This document shows, in pieces, positions 24,629 through 31,651 of a stretch of 64,000 bases of DNA. The stretch's first letter is position 1. Every line of letters begins with the position of its first letter. Source of the DNA: SXIZ01 sp040079795 (GTDB lineage: Bacteria > Pseudomonadota > Gammaproteobacteria > Methylococcales > Methylomonadaceae); assembly GCA_040079795.1 (NCBI GenBank), contig JBEBJQ010000010.1, positions 1 to 64,000 on the forward strand, given 5' to 3'. The notes beneath the pieces were generated by a model. The model was not told the DNA's origin. It saw only the letters and a program-made list of their open reading frames with translations, and made no database searches. The translations under genes were made by a program, and so were the position numbers.

Positions 24629-26134
24629 ATGCCCAACATTCAACTATTAAGCGTTGAAAACCTGATCACCCGAAAAAAAGGCAGCGTCGAGCAAACGCTG
24701 GAATTTTTTATGCTGGTCGATAATATCAACTACGACAAGCAGATAGAGGTGATTTGGGCACGCGAGGACGGCGTGTGGCAAACCCTCACCGCGCATTATT
24801 ACGGCAAATCTGGACAAAATAAAGAGTACTGGCAAGCCAAAATCAAGCAAACCTTTACCGCGGATAACGCACTATCAGGGCATATTCAATTTGCACTGCA
24901 ATTTAAAACCCAAGGCGTTACCTATTGGGATAACCAGCAGGGTTTAAATTATTCCAGCAAAACTAACTCTGGCCTTAACTTGGCTAACGCCCTGCCATTA
25001 CTGAATATTGATTTTTCCGATACCTTGGCGGATAAAGCGGCTTTTTTTCCGGTTACTGTAGCGGTAGATGCTTCACTGAATGCCGAACAGGTCTTTGTGC
25101 ATTGGACGACCGACAATTGGCAACACACCACCATAACCCCTTGCCATACCCGCAAACACGCGCACAACCGCAGTTTACTTAGCCCTACTAAACCTAATAA
25201 ACGTCGGGGTACAGAACGCTGGAAAGCCCGGCTCAACATCAAGGACGCATTCCGCCTGCAATACTGTATCTCCTGCGTTGCCCAGGGTAAAACCTATTGG
25301 GATAACAATTTAGGGCAGAATTATAGCGCTCAGCATTCCCCCTTAAAAATCATGATCCTTAACCTGCACTGCTATCAGGAAGATAATCAGGATCATAAAT
25401 TCTCCCAAATTGCTAAAGCCATCAATGATTTGTCAGTCGATATCGTCTGCCTGCAAGAAGTCGCAGAATTTTGGAATAACGGCGAAGGCGACTGGCAATC
25501 CAATGCCGCCCGTATTATCAATGAACGCCTAACTAACCCTTTCCACCTGCATACCGATTGGTCGCATCTGGGCTTTGACCAGTATCGTGAAGGCGTTGCC
25601 ATTTTAAGCCGCTTTCCTATCGTCAAATACGCCGCCCGCTATGTATCAGAGAGCCATGATCCCTATAGCATTAATTCCCGCAAAGTCGTTATGGCGCAAA
25701 TCCCCGTGCCCGGTGTAGGCTTAATTAACGTTTTTTCTGCGCATTTAAGCTGGTGGGAAGGCGGCTTTGCTGATCAATTCAAAAAACTGGGCGCATGGGC
25801 AGCAGATAACCATACCCAAAAGGTTAAAGCCACCTTGTTATGCGGCGATTTTAATATCGCAGCCGGTTCTAAAGGCTATGATCTGGTCGTAAACCTCAAC
25901 GAATATGACGACCAGTTTTTAGCAGCCAATTCCCAAGGCGTGTTTGATAAAATCTTCAAAGTTAACGATCCCTATTGGCATGATTATCTAAGTGATGATT
26001 ACCGCATTGATTATATTTTTATGAATAAAGCCAGTAAGCTTCAAGTGACTTCCGGAATGGTGCTGTTTACCGATAAGGATTATGGGCGGGTTTCAGATCA
26101 TTGCGGGTATTTGATGAGTTTTGAGCCGAAGTAA
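24629..26134 (+). CDS. Two CBM21-like domains fused to an endonuclease/exonuclease/phosphatase domain
   Basis: A 501-residue protein with three domains. Residues ~5-115 and ~125-237 each look like CBM21 starch-binding modules; both end in the family signature, TYWDNQQGLNYS and TYWDNNLGQNYS. Residues ~242-501 are an EEP fold: MILNLHCYQED, VCLQEVAE (catalytic Glu), LLCGDFNIAAGSKG (Asp, Asn), DYIFMN and SDHCGYLMSF (catalytic His). EEP enzymes cleave phosphodiester or phosphomonoester bonds. With glucan-binding modules and GH57 next door, a plausible substrate is phosphorylated alpha-glucan, but nucleic-acid or lipid substrates are not excluded. No signal peptide, so cytoplasmic. Confidence 0.85.
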   Translation: MPNIQLLSVENLITRKKGSVEQTLEFFMLVDNINYDKQIEVIWAREDGVWQTLTAHYYGKSGQNKEYWQAKIKQTFTADNALSGHIQFALQFKTQGVTYWDNQQGLNYSSKTNSGLNLANALPLLNIDFSDTLADKAAFFPVTVAVDASLNAEQVFVHWTTDNWQHTTITPCHTRKHAHNRSLLSPTKPNKRRGTERWKARLNIKDAFRLQYCISCVAQGKTYWDNNLGQNYSAQHSPLKIMILNLHCYQEDNQDHKFSQIAKAINDLSVDIVCLQEVAEFWNNGEGDWQSNAARIINERLTNPFHLHTDWSHLGFDQYREGVAILSRFPIVKYAARYVSESHDPYSINSRKVVMAQIPVPGVGLINVFSAHLSWWEGGFADQFKKLGAWAADNHTQKVKATLLCGDFNIAAGSKGYDLVVNLNEYDDQFLAANSQGVFDKIFKVNDPYWHDYLSDDYRIDYIFMNKASKLQVTSGMVLFTDKDYGRVSDHCGYLMSFEPK

Positions 26135-26220
26135 ATAAAGCGGTCGAAGATTAAATGCTGTTAAAAGGGAATAATATAGGGCATAATGTCCGAAAATATT
26201 CCTAGATAAAGCAATAAGCC

Positions 26221-27468
26221 ATGAACCAACCCCAACCGCTCGACTTGCTCCGGCAAGCCAGAATTCGCTACAGCCAGGGGGAAATAGCTACCCTTCTTGA
26301 TGTAGACGTTCGCACTGTTCGTCGCTGGGAAGTGCGCGAAAACGAACCACCGACCTATCTGGCTGATGCGATTCGTCAACGCTTGTTGCCTTTGGTTGAT
26401 GCCGAATCAACAGATAATCATCCCTTTACCTTTATAGACCTGTTCGCAGGGATTGGCGGTATTCGGCTCGGCTTTGAAGCCCACGGCGGGCATTGCGTGT
26501 TTACCAGCGAATGGAATGCATTCTCCCAGAAGACTTATCTAGCCAATTTCCCCCACGATACCCAGCATGTTTTTGTCGGCGACATTACCAGTGCCGATGA
26601 AAACGACGTGCCAAATCATGATCTATTGCTGGCTGGCTTTCCCTGTCAGCCGTTTAGCATTGCCGGTGTTTCCAAAAAAAATGCGCTGGGTCGCCCGCAT
26701 GGCTTTGAATGTGCTAATCAAGGTACCCTGTTTTTTGATGTTGCCCGCATCATTGCAGCTAAGCGCCCCAAGGCATTTATGCTGGAGAATGTTAAAAACC
26801 TGCTTTCTCGCGACAAAGGCAATACTTTCAAAGTGATTCTGCAAACGCTACGGGATGAACTGGGTTACGACGTGCATTACAAGGTTATTGACGGCCAGCG
26901 TTTTGTGCCACAACATCGGGAACGTATTATTATCGTAGGTTTTCGTGACAAGACTGATTTCTCGTGGGATGACTTACAACTGCCCGCCGAAGGGCCACGC
27001 CTTTCCAGCATATTGCATCCCCAAGATGGCAGCGAAGCGCCTGAACAACCCTATACATTAGGCACGCAGGCAACCATTAACCCGAAATACACCCTGACTC
27101 CCAAATTATGGGCTTATCTTCAGGCTTATGCGGAAAAACACCGTGCGGCGGGTAATGGCTTCGGTTTTGGCCTGGTAGATGCTGATAGCGTAACCCGCAC
27201 TCTGTCGGCGAGATACTATAAGGACGGCTCAGAAATACTGGTTTCGCAGGGAGCGGGTAAACGCCCGCGTCGGTTGACACCTCGCGAATGTGCAAGGATT
27301 ATGGGGTTTCCGGATAGTTTTAAAATTCGAGTAAGTGATACACAGGCTTATCAACAATTTAGTCAAGCTGCGGTAGTTCCAATGATGACAGAGGTGGCTC
27401 GCATTATGATGTCATACATAATTCCAATGACTTCAGCAAATAAACAGGAGGAAATGAGTGCCTACTAG
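26221..27468 (+). CDS. DNA cytosine-5 methyltransferase with N-terminal HTH
   Basis: A 415-residue C5 methyltransferase. Residues 8-55 form a helix-turn-helix of the Dcm-like type (SQGEIATLLDVDVRTVRRWE). The methylase motifs follow in order: FIDLFAGIGGIRLGF (AdoMet binding), DLLLAGFPCQPFSIAG with the catalytic Cys, MLENVKNL, VPQHRERIIIVGF, and the C-terminal RRLTPRECARIMGFPDSF. It protects DNA against the cognate restriction enzyme. Overlaps the HNH nuclease gene downstream by 11 bases. The recognition site is not deducible; the EcoRII-C remnant nearby hints at a CCWGG- or CCNGG-like site for an older partner. Confidence 0.93.
   Translation: MNQPQPLDLLRQARIRYSQGEIATLLDVDVRTVRRWEVRENEPPTYLADAIRQRLLPLVDAESTDNHPFTFIDLFAGIGGIRLGFEAHGGHCVFTSEWNAFSQKTYLANFPHDTQHVFVGDITSADENDVPNHDLLLAGFPCQPFSIAGVSKKNALGRPHGFECANQGTLFFDVARIIAAKRPKAFMLENVKNLLSRDKGNTFKVILQTLRDELGYDVHYKVIDGQRFVPQHRERIIIVGFRDKTDFSWDDLQLPAEGPRLSSILHPQDGSEAPEQPYTLGTQATINPKYTLTPKLWAYLQAYAEKHRAAGNGFGFGLVDADSVTRTLSARYYKDGSEILVSQGAGKRPRRLTPRECARIMGFPDSFKIRVSDTQAYQQFSQAAVVPMMTEVARIMMSYIIPMTSANKQEEMSAY
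27446..27451 (+). promoter_or_regulatory. Ribosome-binding site for the HNH nuclease, inside the methyltransferase gene
   Basis: AGGAGG lies six bases before the GTG at 27458, within the last codons of the methyltransferase. It decides the GTG start and couples nuclease translation to methyltransferase translation, a sensible order for a restriction system. Confidence 0.75.
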
Positions 27469-28234
27469 AACAGGCTGGACTCGTTACCAACTGTTAATCG
27501 CGTTTAATTTATATTGCCAAATGCCTTTCGGAAAAATGCACTATCGCAATCCAGAAATTATTAAATGCGCTGAAACAATTGGCAGAACACCGTCCGCATT
27601 AGCGATGAAGTTGGTTAATATTGCTAGCCTTGACCCTGCAATCACCTCAACAGGACGCAGCGGTTTAAAAGGTGCATCGGCTTCCGATAAAGCTATGTGG
27701 GAAGAAATGCAAGCAGACTGGGAGCATTTTGCCAATGAAATACAGCAAGCTGCAAATGCTTTTCAACTAAATGAGTTATCATTGGATGCCGATGATAGTT
27801 CAGTATTAAATAAAGTTATTTATTTAAAAGGTAAAAATAAAACTGTTCAAGCGACAGCTCGCGTCGGTCAGAATTTTTTTCGGCGTTCGGTACTGAGTGC
27901 TTATGAGCAACGGTGCTGTATAACTGGGTTGGCAATTTCAAAATTGTTAGTCGCTAGCCACATTATTCCTTGGCGGGTTGATGAAACAAATCGACTTAAT
28001 CCTAGCAATGGCTTATGTTTGTCCATGTTACATGACAAAGCCTTTGATATTGGCATTTTGACCATAATGGAAGATATGACAATTCGTGTTTCACAAAAAT
28101 GCACAGATAATGCCGATGATTTTTTTAATTCAGCGCTTCTCGCTTATAACGGCAAACCGATTTTTTTACCCAAGAAATTTAGACCTCATGCAGACTTTCT
28201 AAGTTACCATCGAGGACATATTTTTGAAAAATAG
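27458..28234 (+). CDS. HNH endonuclease, likely restriction partner
   Basis: A 258-residue protein starting at GTG 27458. The first ~110 residues (TRYQLLIAFNLYCQMPFGKM, SALAMKLVNIASLDP) are a helical recognition region often seen with this family. The C-terminal half is an HNH_2 nuclease: RRSVLSAYEQRCCITGLAIS, then LLVASHIIPWRVDETNRLNP, then NGLCLSMLHDKAFDIGILTI, containing the catalytic His and metal ligands. Translated in coupling with the C5 methyltransferase, so it is probably the type II restriction enzyme of this pair. No frameshift visible. Confidence 0.88.
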   Translation: MPTRTGWTRYQLLIAFNLYCQMPFGKMHYRNPEIIKCAETIGRTPSALAMKLVNIASLDPAITSTGRSGLKGASASDKAMWEEMQADWEHFANEIQQAANAFQLNELSLDADDSSVLNKVIYLKGKNKTVQATARVGQNFFRRSVLSAYEQRCCITGLAISKLLVASHIIPWRVDETNRLNPSNGLCLSMLHDKAFDIGILTIMEDMTIRVSQKCTDNADDFFNSALLAYNGKPIFLPKKFRPHADFLSYHRGHIFEK

Positions 28235-28243
28235 AGGGTTATT

Positions 28244-28558
28244 ATGAATGTGCGATTTGAATATCTTTATAGAGATGCAGGCAATTTTAAAAACTGGGGT
28301 GAATTAGTTTTTTCCAATCCAAACAATATAAATGTTGATATGCTTAAATCAATTGCCGCAAATGTGCTGATCGATCAAGCCTATTTTGTAGCAAACAAGG
28401 CTGATGTTCCCGATTTACATTTTAAAGAATATAACGAGCAACTTGATCACGGTTGGCATGAAGTTCAGTCCTTCGTACCAACCGAAGAGGCTCCCAATGA
28501 TTCTCGTGGACGAAGTATCGAAGAATTCATTGAGTCGCTTCGGTGTGCGGTATCATAA
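28244..28558 (+). CDS. Small protein of unknown function in the restriction island
   Basis: A 104-residue acidic protein (MNVRFEYLYRDAGNFKNWGE, LHFKEYNEQLDHGWHEVQSF, then SRGRSIEEFIESLR). It starts 9 bases after the HNH gene with GAGGG upstream, so it belongs to the same transcription unit. I recognise no family with certainty; proteins of this type often accompany HNH restriction genes. It might be an accessory or immunity factor (inference). Confidence 0.7.
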   Translation: MNVRFEYLYRDAGNFKNWGELVFSNPNNINVDMLKSIAANVLIDQAYFVANKADVPDLHFKEYNEQLDHGWHEVQSFVPTEEAPNDSRGRSIEEFIESLRCAVS

Positions 28559-28599
28559 TAAAAAATTGATGCATCAACGATTTGGCTTCAAAGAAGGGA

Positions 28600-29129
28600 A
28601 TCTGGTTCAGCCCCCCTCGAACGGCCTCTCATTGGAGATCGCCTTACCAAAGGGTTTGATGATGACGTGGACAGTTTTATCAGCTTTTCGCTTTCCGTGC
28701 AGAACCGGCGAAAAAGCCGTGTTGGCCTCGCGCTGGAAAATCATCTGGAACTGCTATTTGCCGAATGCGGCATACGCTATTCCAGAACTGCCGTCACAGA
28801 AAACAAGACGAAAACCGATTTTCTGTTTCCGGGACATGCCGAACCACAACCCGGCATTTAACCCCCTTAACCTGACCATACTTGGCGTAAAGTCCACCTG
28901 TAAAGATCGTTGGCGACAGGTGTTAGCGGAAGCTGACCGCATCGAACACAAGCATCTTCTGACCTTAGAGGCGGCAATCAGCAGTAACCAGACCGATGAA
29001 ATGCAAACCAAGAACCTGCAACTGGTTTTACCACAGAGGCTTCATGACTCTTACTCAGAAACCCAACGCGTATGGCTTATGGACATATCGTCATTTATCA
29101 CATTGGTGTGTGAGCGGCAATCCAGATAA
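28600..29129 (+). pseudogene. EcoRII-type restriction endonuclease remnant (C-terminal catalytic domain)
   Basis: Two frames together give an EcoRII-C catalytic domain. The first (about 28612-28845) reads FDDDVDSFISFSLSVQNRRK, SRVGLALENHLELLFAECG, IRYSRTAVTENKTKTDFLF, ending at a stop. The second (about 28846-29129) reads NPAFNPLNLTILGVKSTCKD, RWRQVLAEADRIEHKHLLTL, and ends LMDISSFITLVCERQSR. A two-base loss (or one-base gain) near 28845 separates them. The N-terminal effector domain is missing. EcoRII-like enzymes cut CCWGG or CCNGG sites; this copy is dead. It suggests the adjacent methyltransferase once had a different, EcoRII-type partner. Confidence 0.85.
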
Positions 29130-29269
29130 TGTCTGGTACAAAACATAAAGTCGTAACTCATTAAAGAAGTAGAAGCCCAAGAAACCACATTGCCACCGTT
29201 CAAGCCATCATCGACGCAGCCGCCAGTAAAAAACAAGCTTTCTTGAAACAGTATTTATAGGAAAATAAA
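29130..29269 (+). other. Short gap with a possible gene remnant
   Basis: One frame reads ATVQAIIDAAASKKQAFLKQ and stops at 29258-29260, like the C-terminus of a lost gene. Nothing else is recognisable. Confidence 0.25.
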
Positions 29270-29523
29270 ATGCCTGAAATATGTCGTTTTTATGGAATTA
29301 TTATCCGCATGTTCCTGATTGACCGTGAACATCCGCCGCGCCATATTCATATCAAATACGGCGAACATGAAGCAGTCATGGAGTTGATGAATCTCAACAT
29401 CGTTGGCGGTAGTCTTCCTAAGAAGTGTCGCCAGTTAGTCAGGGAATGGGCGGAACTGCACCAGGAAGACACATCGAAATATGGGATACCCAAAATTTTC
29501 ACACTATTGCACCTTTGGAGTAA
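29270..29523 (+). pseudogene. DUF4160 protein, frameshifted near the C-terminus
   Basis: The N-terminal 65 residues are a clean DUF4160 domain: MPEICRFYGIIIRMFLIDRE, HPPRHIHIKYGEHEAVMELM and KKCRQLVREWAELHQED. After about 29469 the natural ending IEIWDTQNFHTIAPLE is in another frame and stops at 29521-29523, four bases before the DUF2442 gene. One missing base explains it; the unshifted frame runs on to 29530. DUF4160-DUF2442 pairs are treated as a toxin-antitoxin-like module, with DUF4160 the putative toxin. Loss of 15-20 C-terminal residues may or may not kill it. Confidence 0.82.
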
Positions 29524-29526
29524 ACA

Positions 29527-29769
29527 ATGAAACTTAAACATTTTGAACACCACGGCGCTTATCGTTTTTTGTTAATCTTTGAAAATGGCGAGGCTAAAGA
29601 GGTTAATCTGTCGAACTTGATAAGGCATCATGTTCCACCGGATGCCTTAAATTCAGCCCGCATAGACCCTGAATGGGGTTGCCTTGAATTTAATGGGGGC
29701 AAGGTTGATATAGAACCTAAAACTTTGTATCGATTTGCAACTGCTGAGAATTGCAAAGAAGTTGCATAA
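29527..29769 (+). CDS. DUF2442 protein, putative antitoxin
   Basis: An 80-residue DUF2442 protein (YRFLLIFENGEAKEVNLSNL, LNSARIDPEWGCLEFNGGKV, DIEPKTLYRFAT). The last stretch is the family signature. It is the standard partner of DUF4160. Its stop overlaps the start of the next gene (TAATG), so the island's toxin-antitoxin genes are translated as a chain. Confidence 0.85.
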   Translation: MKLKHFEHHGAYRFLLIFENGEAKEVNLSNLIRHHVPPDALNSARIDPEWGCLEFNGGKVDIEPKTLYRFATAENCKEVA

Positions 29770-29972
29770 TGAAAAACAAATACGATTTTTCCAATGCCGA
29801 ACAAGGTAAACTTTATGTCCCTGATGAAGACATTCAGTTACCGATTTATCTGGATAAGGATGTTATTCAATATTTAAATGAAAAATGCCTGACTAAGCAG
29901 GAAAGCTTGCAGTCATTAGTCAATGATTTATTACGCAAAAATATTGAAATTGCTAAACGAGTGGCTTTGTGA
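29769..29972 (+). CDS. Small antitoxin-like protein
   Basis: A 67-residue protein (MKNKYDFSNAEQGKLYVPDE, DIQLPIYLDKDVIQYLNEKC, SLQSLVNDLLRKNIEIAKRV). The C-terminal half is predicted helical, with the KDVIQYLNEKCLTKQESLQS spacing of ribbon-helix-helix antitoxins. It lies 19 bases before a zeta-toxin-like ATPase. I infer it is that toxin's partner, the usual arrangement for this ATPase family. Confidence 0.7.
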   Translation: MKNKYDFSNAEQGKLYVPDEDIQLPIYLDKDVIQYLNEKCLTKQESLQSLVNDLLRKNIEIAKRVAL

Positions 29973-29991
29973 TCAGTCGAGTTGTTGTAAG

Positions 29992-30563
29992 ATGCCGACC
30001 TGTTGGATAATCGCTGGCCCTAACGGTGCAGGAAAAACCACGTTTGCGTTAGAATATTTGCCCTCAGTTGTAGGTTGCCGCCGCTTTATTAACGTTGATT
30101 TGATTGCAGCCGGTTTATCGCCGCTGGCACCGGAACAGCATTTACTGGCTGCCAGCCGTTTGTTCCTGCATGAGATTGAAGACTGTATTGCCGCGCGTCA
30201 GGATTTTGCTTTTGAAACCACACTTGCAGGACGAAGTTATATTAAGCTGATAGAACGTTTACAAGCTACAGGCTGGCGGGTGAGTTAATTTATTTGGCCT
30301 TGCCCAGTGCCGAAATGTCGCGTCTACGGGTAGCGGAGCGCGTTGCCCACGGTGGGCATAATATTCCTGAAGCTGATTTAATTCGGCGTTTTCCGCGTAG
30401 TCTGCACAATCTGTTAAACGTATTCGCGCCTAAAGTTAATCAAGTACAGTGTTACATGAATAAAGACGCAATCCCTGAACTGGTATTTCAGCAAGAAGGC
30501 GCTACACACACCATTTTCCACCCCGATTTCTTTGTACTTTTGCAACAGAAGGCTCAATTATGA
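29992..30563 (+). pseudogene. Zeta-toxin-like ATPase, frameshifted
   Basis: P-loop kinase of the COG4185 (zeta-like) family, in two frames. The first (29992-30288) has the Walker A WIIAGPNGAGKTTFALEYLP and FAFETTLAGRSYIKLIERLQ, then hits a stop. The second (about 30285-30563) continues ALPSAEMSRLRVAERVAHGG, NIPEADLIRRFPRSLHNLL. Adding one G after GTG at about 30279 restores VELIYLALPSAEM, so a one-base deletion is the lesion. If the family acts as zeta toxins do (phosphorylating sugar nucleotides), this copy would be inactive. Its downstream small gene overlaps by 4 bases. Confidence 0.85.
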
Positions 30564-30775
30564 ATGCTGACTTAAACCCTATACCAAACGCAGCCACGCA
30601 AGCTACGCTCGATTGCTTACGCCTAGCCGTTAGCAAAACGTTGGAACGCAAACGCCGCCTTGGGCAGTATTCCGTACAATGGAATGGTGCTGACCCGTTT
30701 GCCGTTGGGGATGATGCGCCGGAACATTTGCGTATACCGCAACAATCTGAGAAAACATGTAGCGGGGAGAAATAG
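30560..30775 (+). CDS. Small protein downstream of the zeta-like ATPase
   Basis: A 71-residue basic protein (TLDCLRLAVSKTLERKRRLG, then YSVQWNGADPFAVGDDAPEH) starting on the ATGA overlap with the zeta-like ATPase. Such small genes commonly follow this ATPase family. Function unknown; it could be part of the toxin-antitoxin set. Confidence 0.65.
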   Translation: MNADLNPIPNAATQATLDCLRLAVSKTLERKRRLGQYSVQWNGADPFAVGDDAPEHLRIPQQSEKTCSGEK

Positions 30776-30777
30776 CC

Positions 30778-31023
30778 ATGCAAACTTTTCAAGTAAATTC
30801 GCATATTAACGAAAACGGCATATTGTCCGTTAAATTGCCAAAGGAATGGGCTGAAAAAGACGTTAATGTCGTGTTGGTATTAGAGTTTTTGAATCAGTTG
30901 AAAGAATCTAAGCCGCAAAAAGAAAGTCTAGCCGCCGCTTTTGATTTGCTAGTGCAAATGCCTGAAGATTTTATGACACACCGACAAGATGACTTACCGC
31001 AAGAACGAGACGAATGGATATGA
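30778..31023 (+). CDS. VapB-like antitoxin
   Basis: An 81-residue protein. The N-terminal half has an AbrB/MazE-like strand pattern (FQVNSHINENGILSVKLPKE), followed by a Phd/VapB-type helical, acidic tail (MPEDFMTHRQDDLPQERDEW). It overlaps the VapC gene by four bases (ATGA). The tail would occupy the toxin's active site. Assigned as antitoxin mainly by partnership. Confidence 0.75.
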   Translation: MQTFQVNSHINENGILSVKLPKEWAEKDVNVVLVLEFLNQLKESKPQKESLAAAFDLLVQMPEDFMTHRQDDLPQERDEWI

Positions 31024-31439
31024 CAGTACGTTACTTACTGGACACCAATATTTGTGTTTACATAGCCAAAAAACGCCCAGTGGAAGTTCATCAGCGGCTT
31101 TCAGCGCTTAGTATCGGTGATGTTGGCATGTCGCTTATTACCTTTGGTGAGTTACGCTTTGGCGCGGAAAAAAGCCAACATCAAGAGATTGCGCTGGAAA
31201 AGTTAGCACAGTTGCTGCGGTATATTCCCGTGATTATGCCGACACAGGAAACAGCTAAAAAATATGCGATTATTCGCAGTTTTCTTGAGAAAACCGGGCA
31301 ACCGATTGGTAATAATGATTTATGGATTGCCGCTCATGCGTTATCGTTGAATACCATTTTAGTGACCAATAACACTAGGGAATTTATAAAAGTACCTGAT
31401 CTATTGGTTGAAAATTGGGTTAAAGACTCGGCAGAATAA
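31020..31439 (+). CDS. vapC: VapC-type PIN-domain RNase toxin
   Basis: A PIN-domain ribonuclease of about 139 residues. The acidic metal ligands are visible: YLLDTNICVYI (Asp), LITFGELRFGA (Glu), IGNNDLWIAAHAL (Asp) and VTNNTREFIKVPDL. It cleaves specific RNAs when freed from its VapB partner. ATGs at 31014 and 31020 are both possible; the second overlaps the vapB stop as ATGA. It appears intact, unlike the two other toxin genes in the island. Confidence 0.9.
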   Translation: MTVRYLLDTNICVYIAKKRPVEVHQRLSALSIGDVGMSLITFGELRFGAEKSQHQEIALEKLAQLLRYIPVIMPTQETAKKYAIIRSFLEKTGQPIGNNDLWIAAHALSLNTILVTNNTREFIKVPDLLVENWVKDSAE

Positions 31440-31459
31440 TATTTTAGGTAAAAAATATC

Positions 31460-31603
31460 ATGATATTAAGAGGGATTTTAGAGCGGTCTTTAGGCGGGTT
31501 TATTTGTATTCGTGGCTATGCAAAGCTTAGTGAATTAGCCAAATTATCCAGGCCAAATGACCAATATCAACGCGAACGGGTAAGCACCCAAAGTATTAAG
31601 TGA
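31460..31603 (+). CDS. Possible 47-residue ORF or gene remnant
   Basis: A short frame with ATG at 31460 (MILRGILERSLGGFICIRGY ... stop at 31601-31603). No good ribosome-binding site is seen and the family is not recognised. It could be a gene scrap at the right edge of the restriction/toxin-antitoxin island. Confidence 0.25.
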   Translation: MILRGILERSLGGFICIRGYAKLSELAKLSRPNDQYQRERVSTQSIK

Positions 31604-31651
31604 AATACGTTATTAACAATAATAAAAAAGCCCCACCGTCGAGGTAACAAC

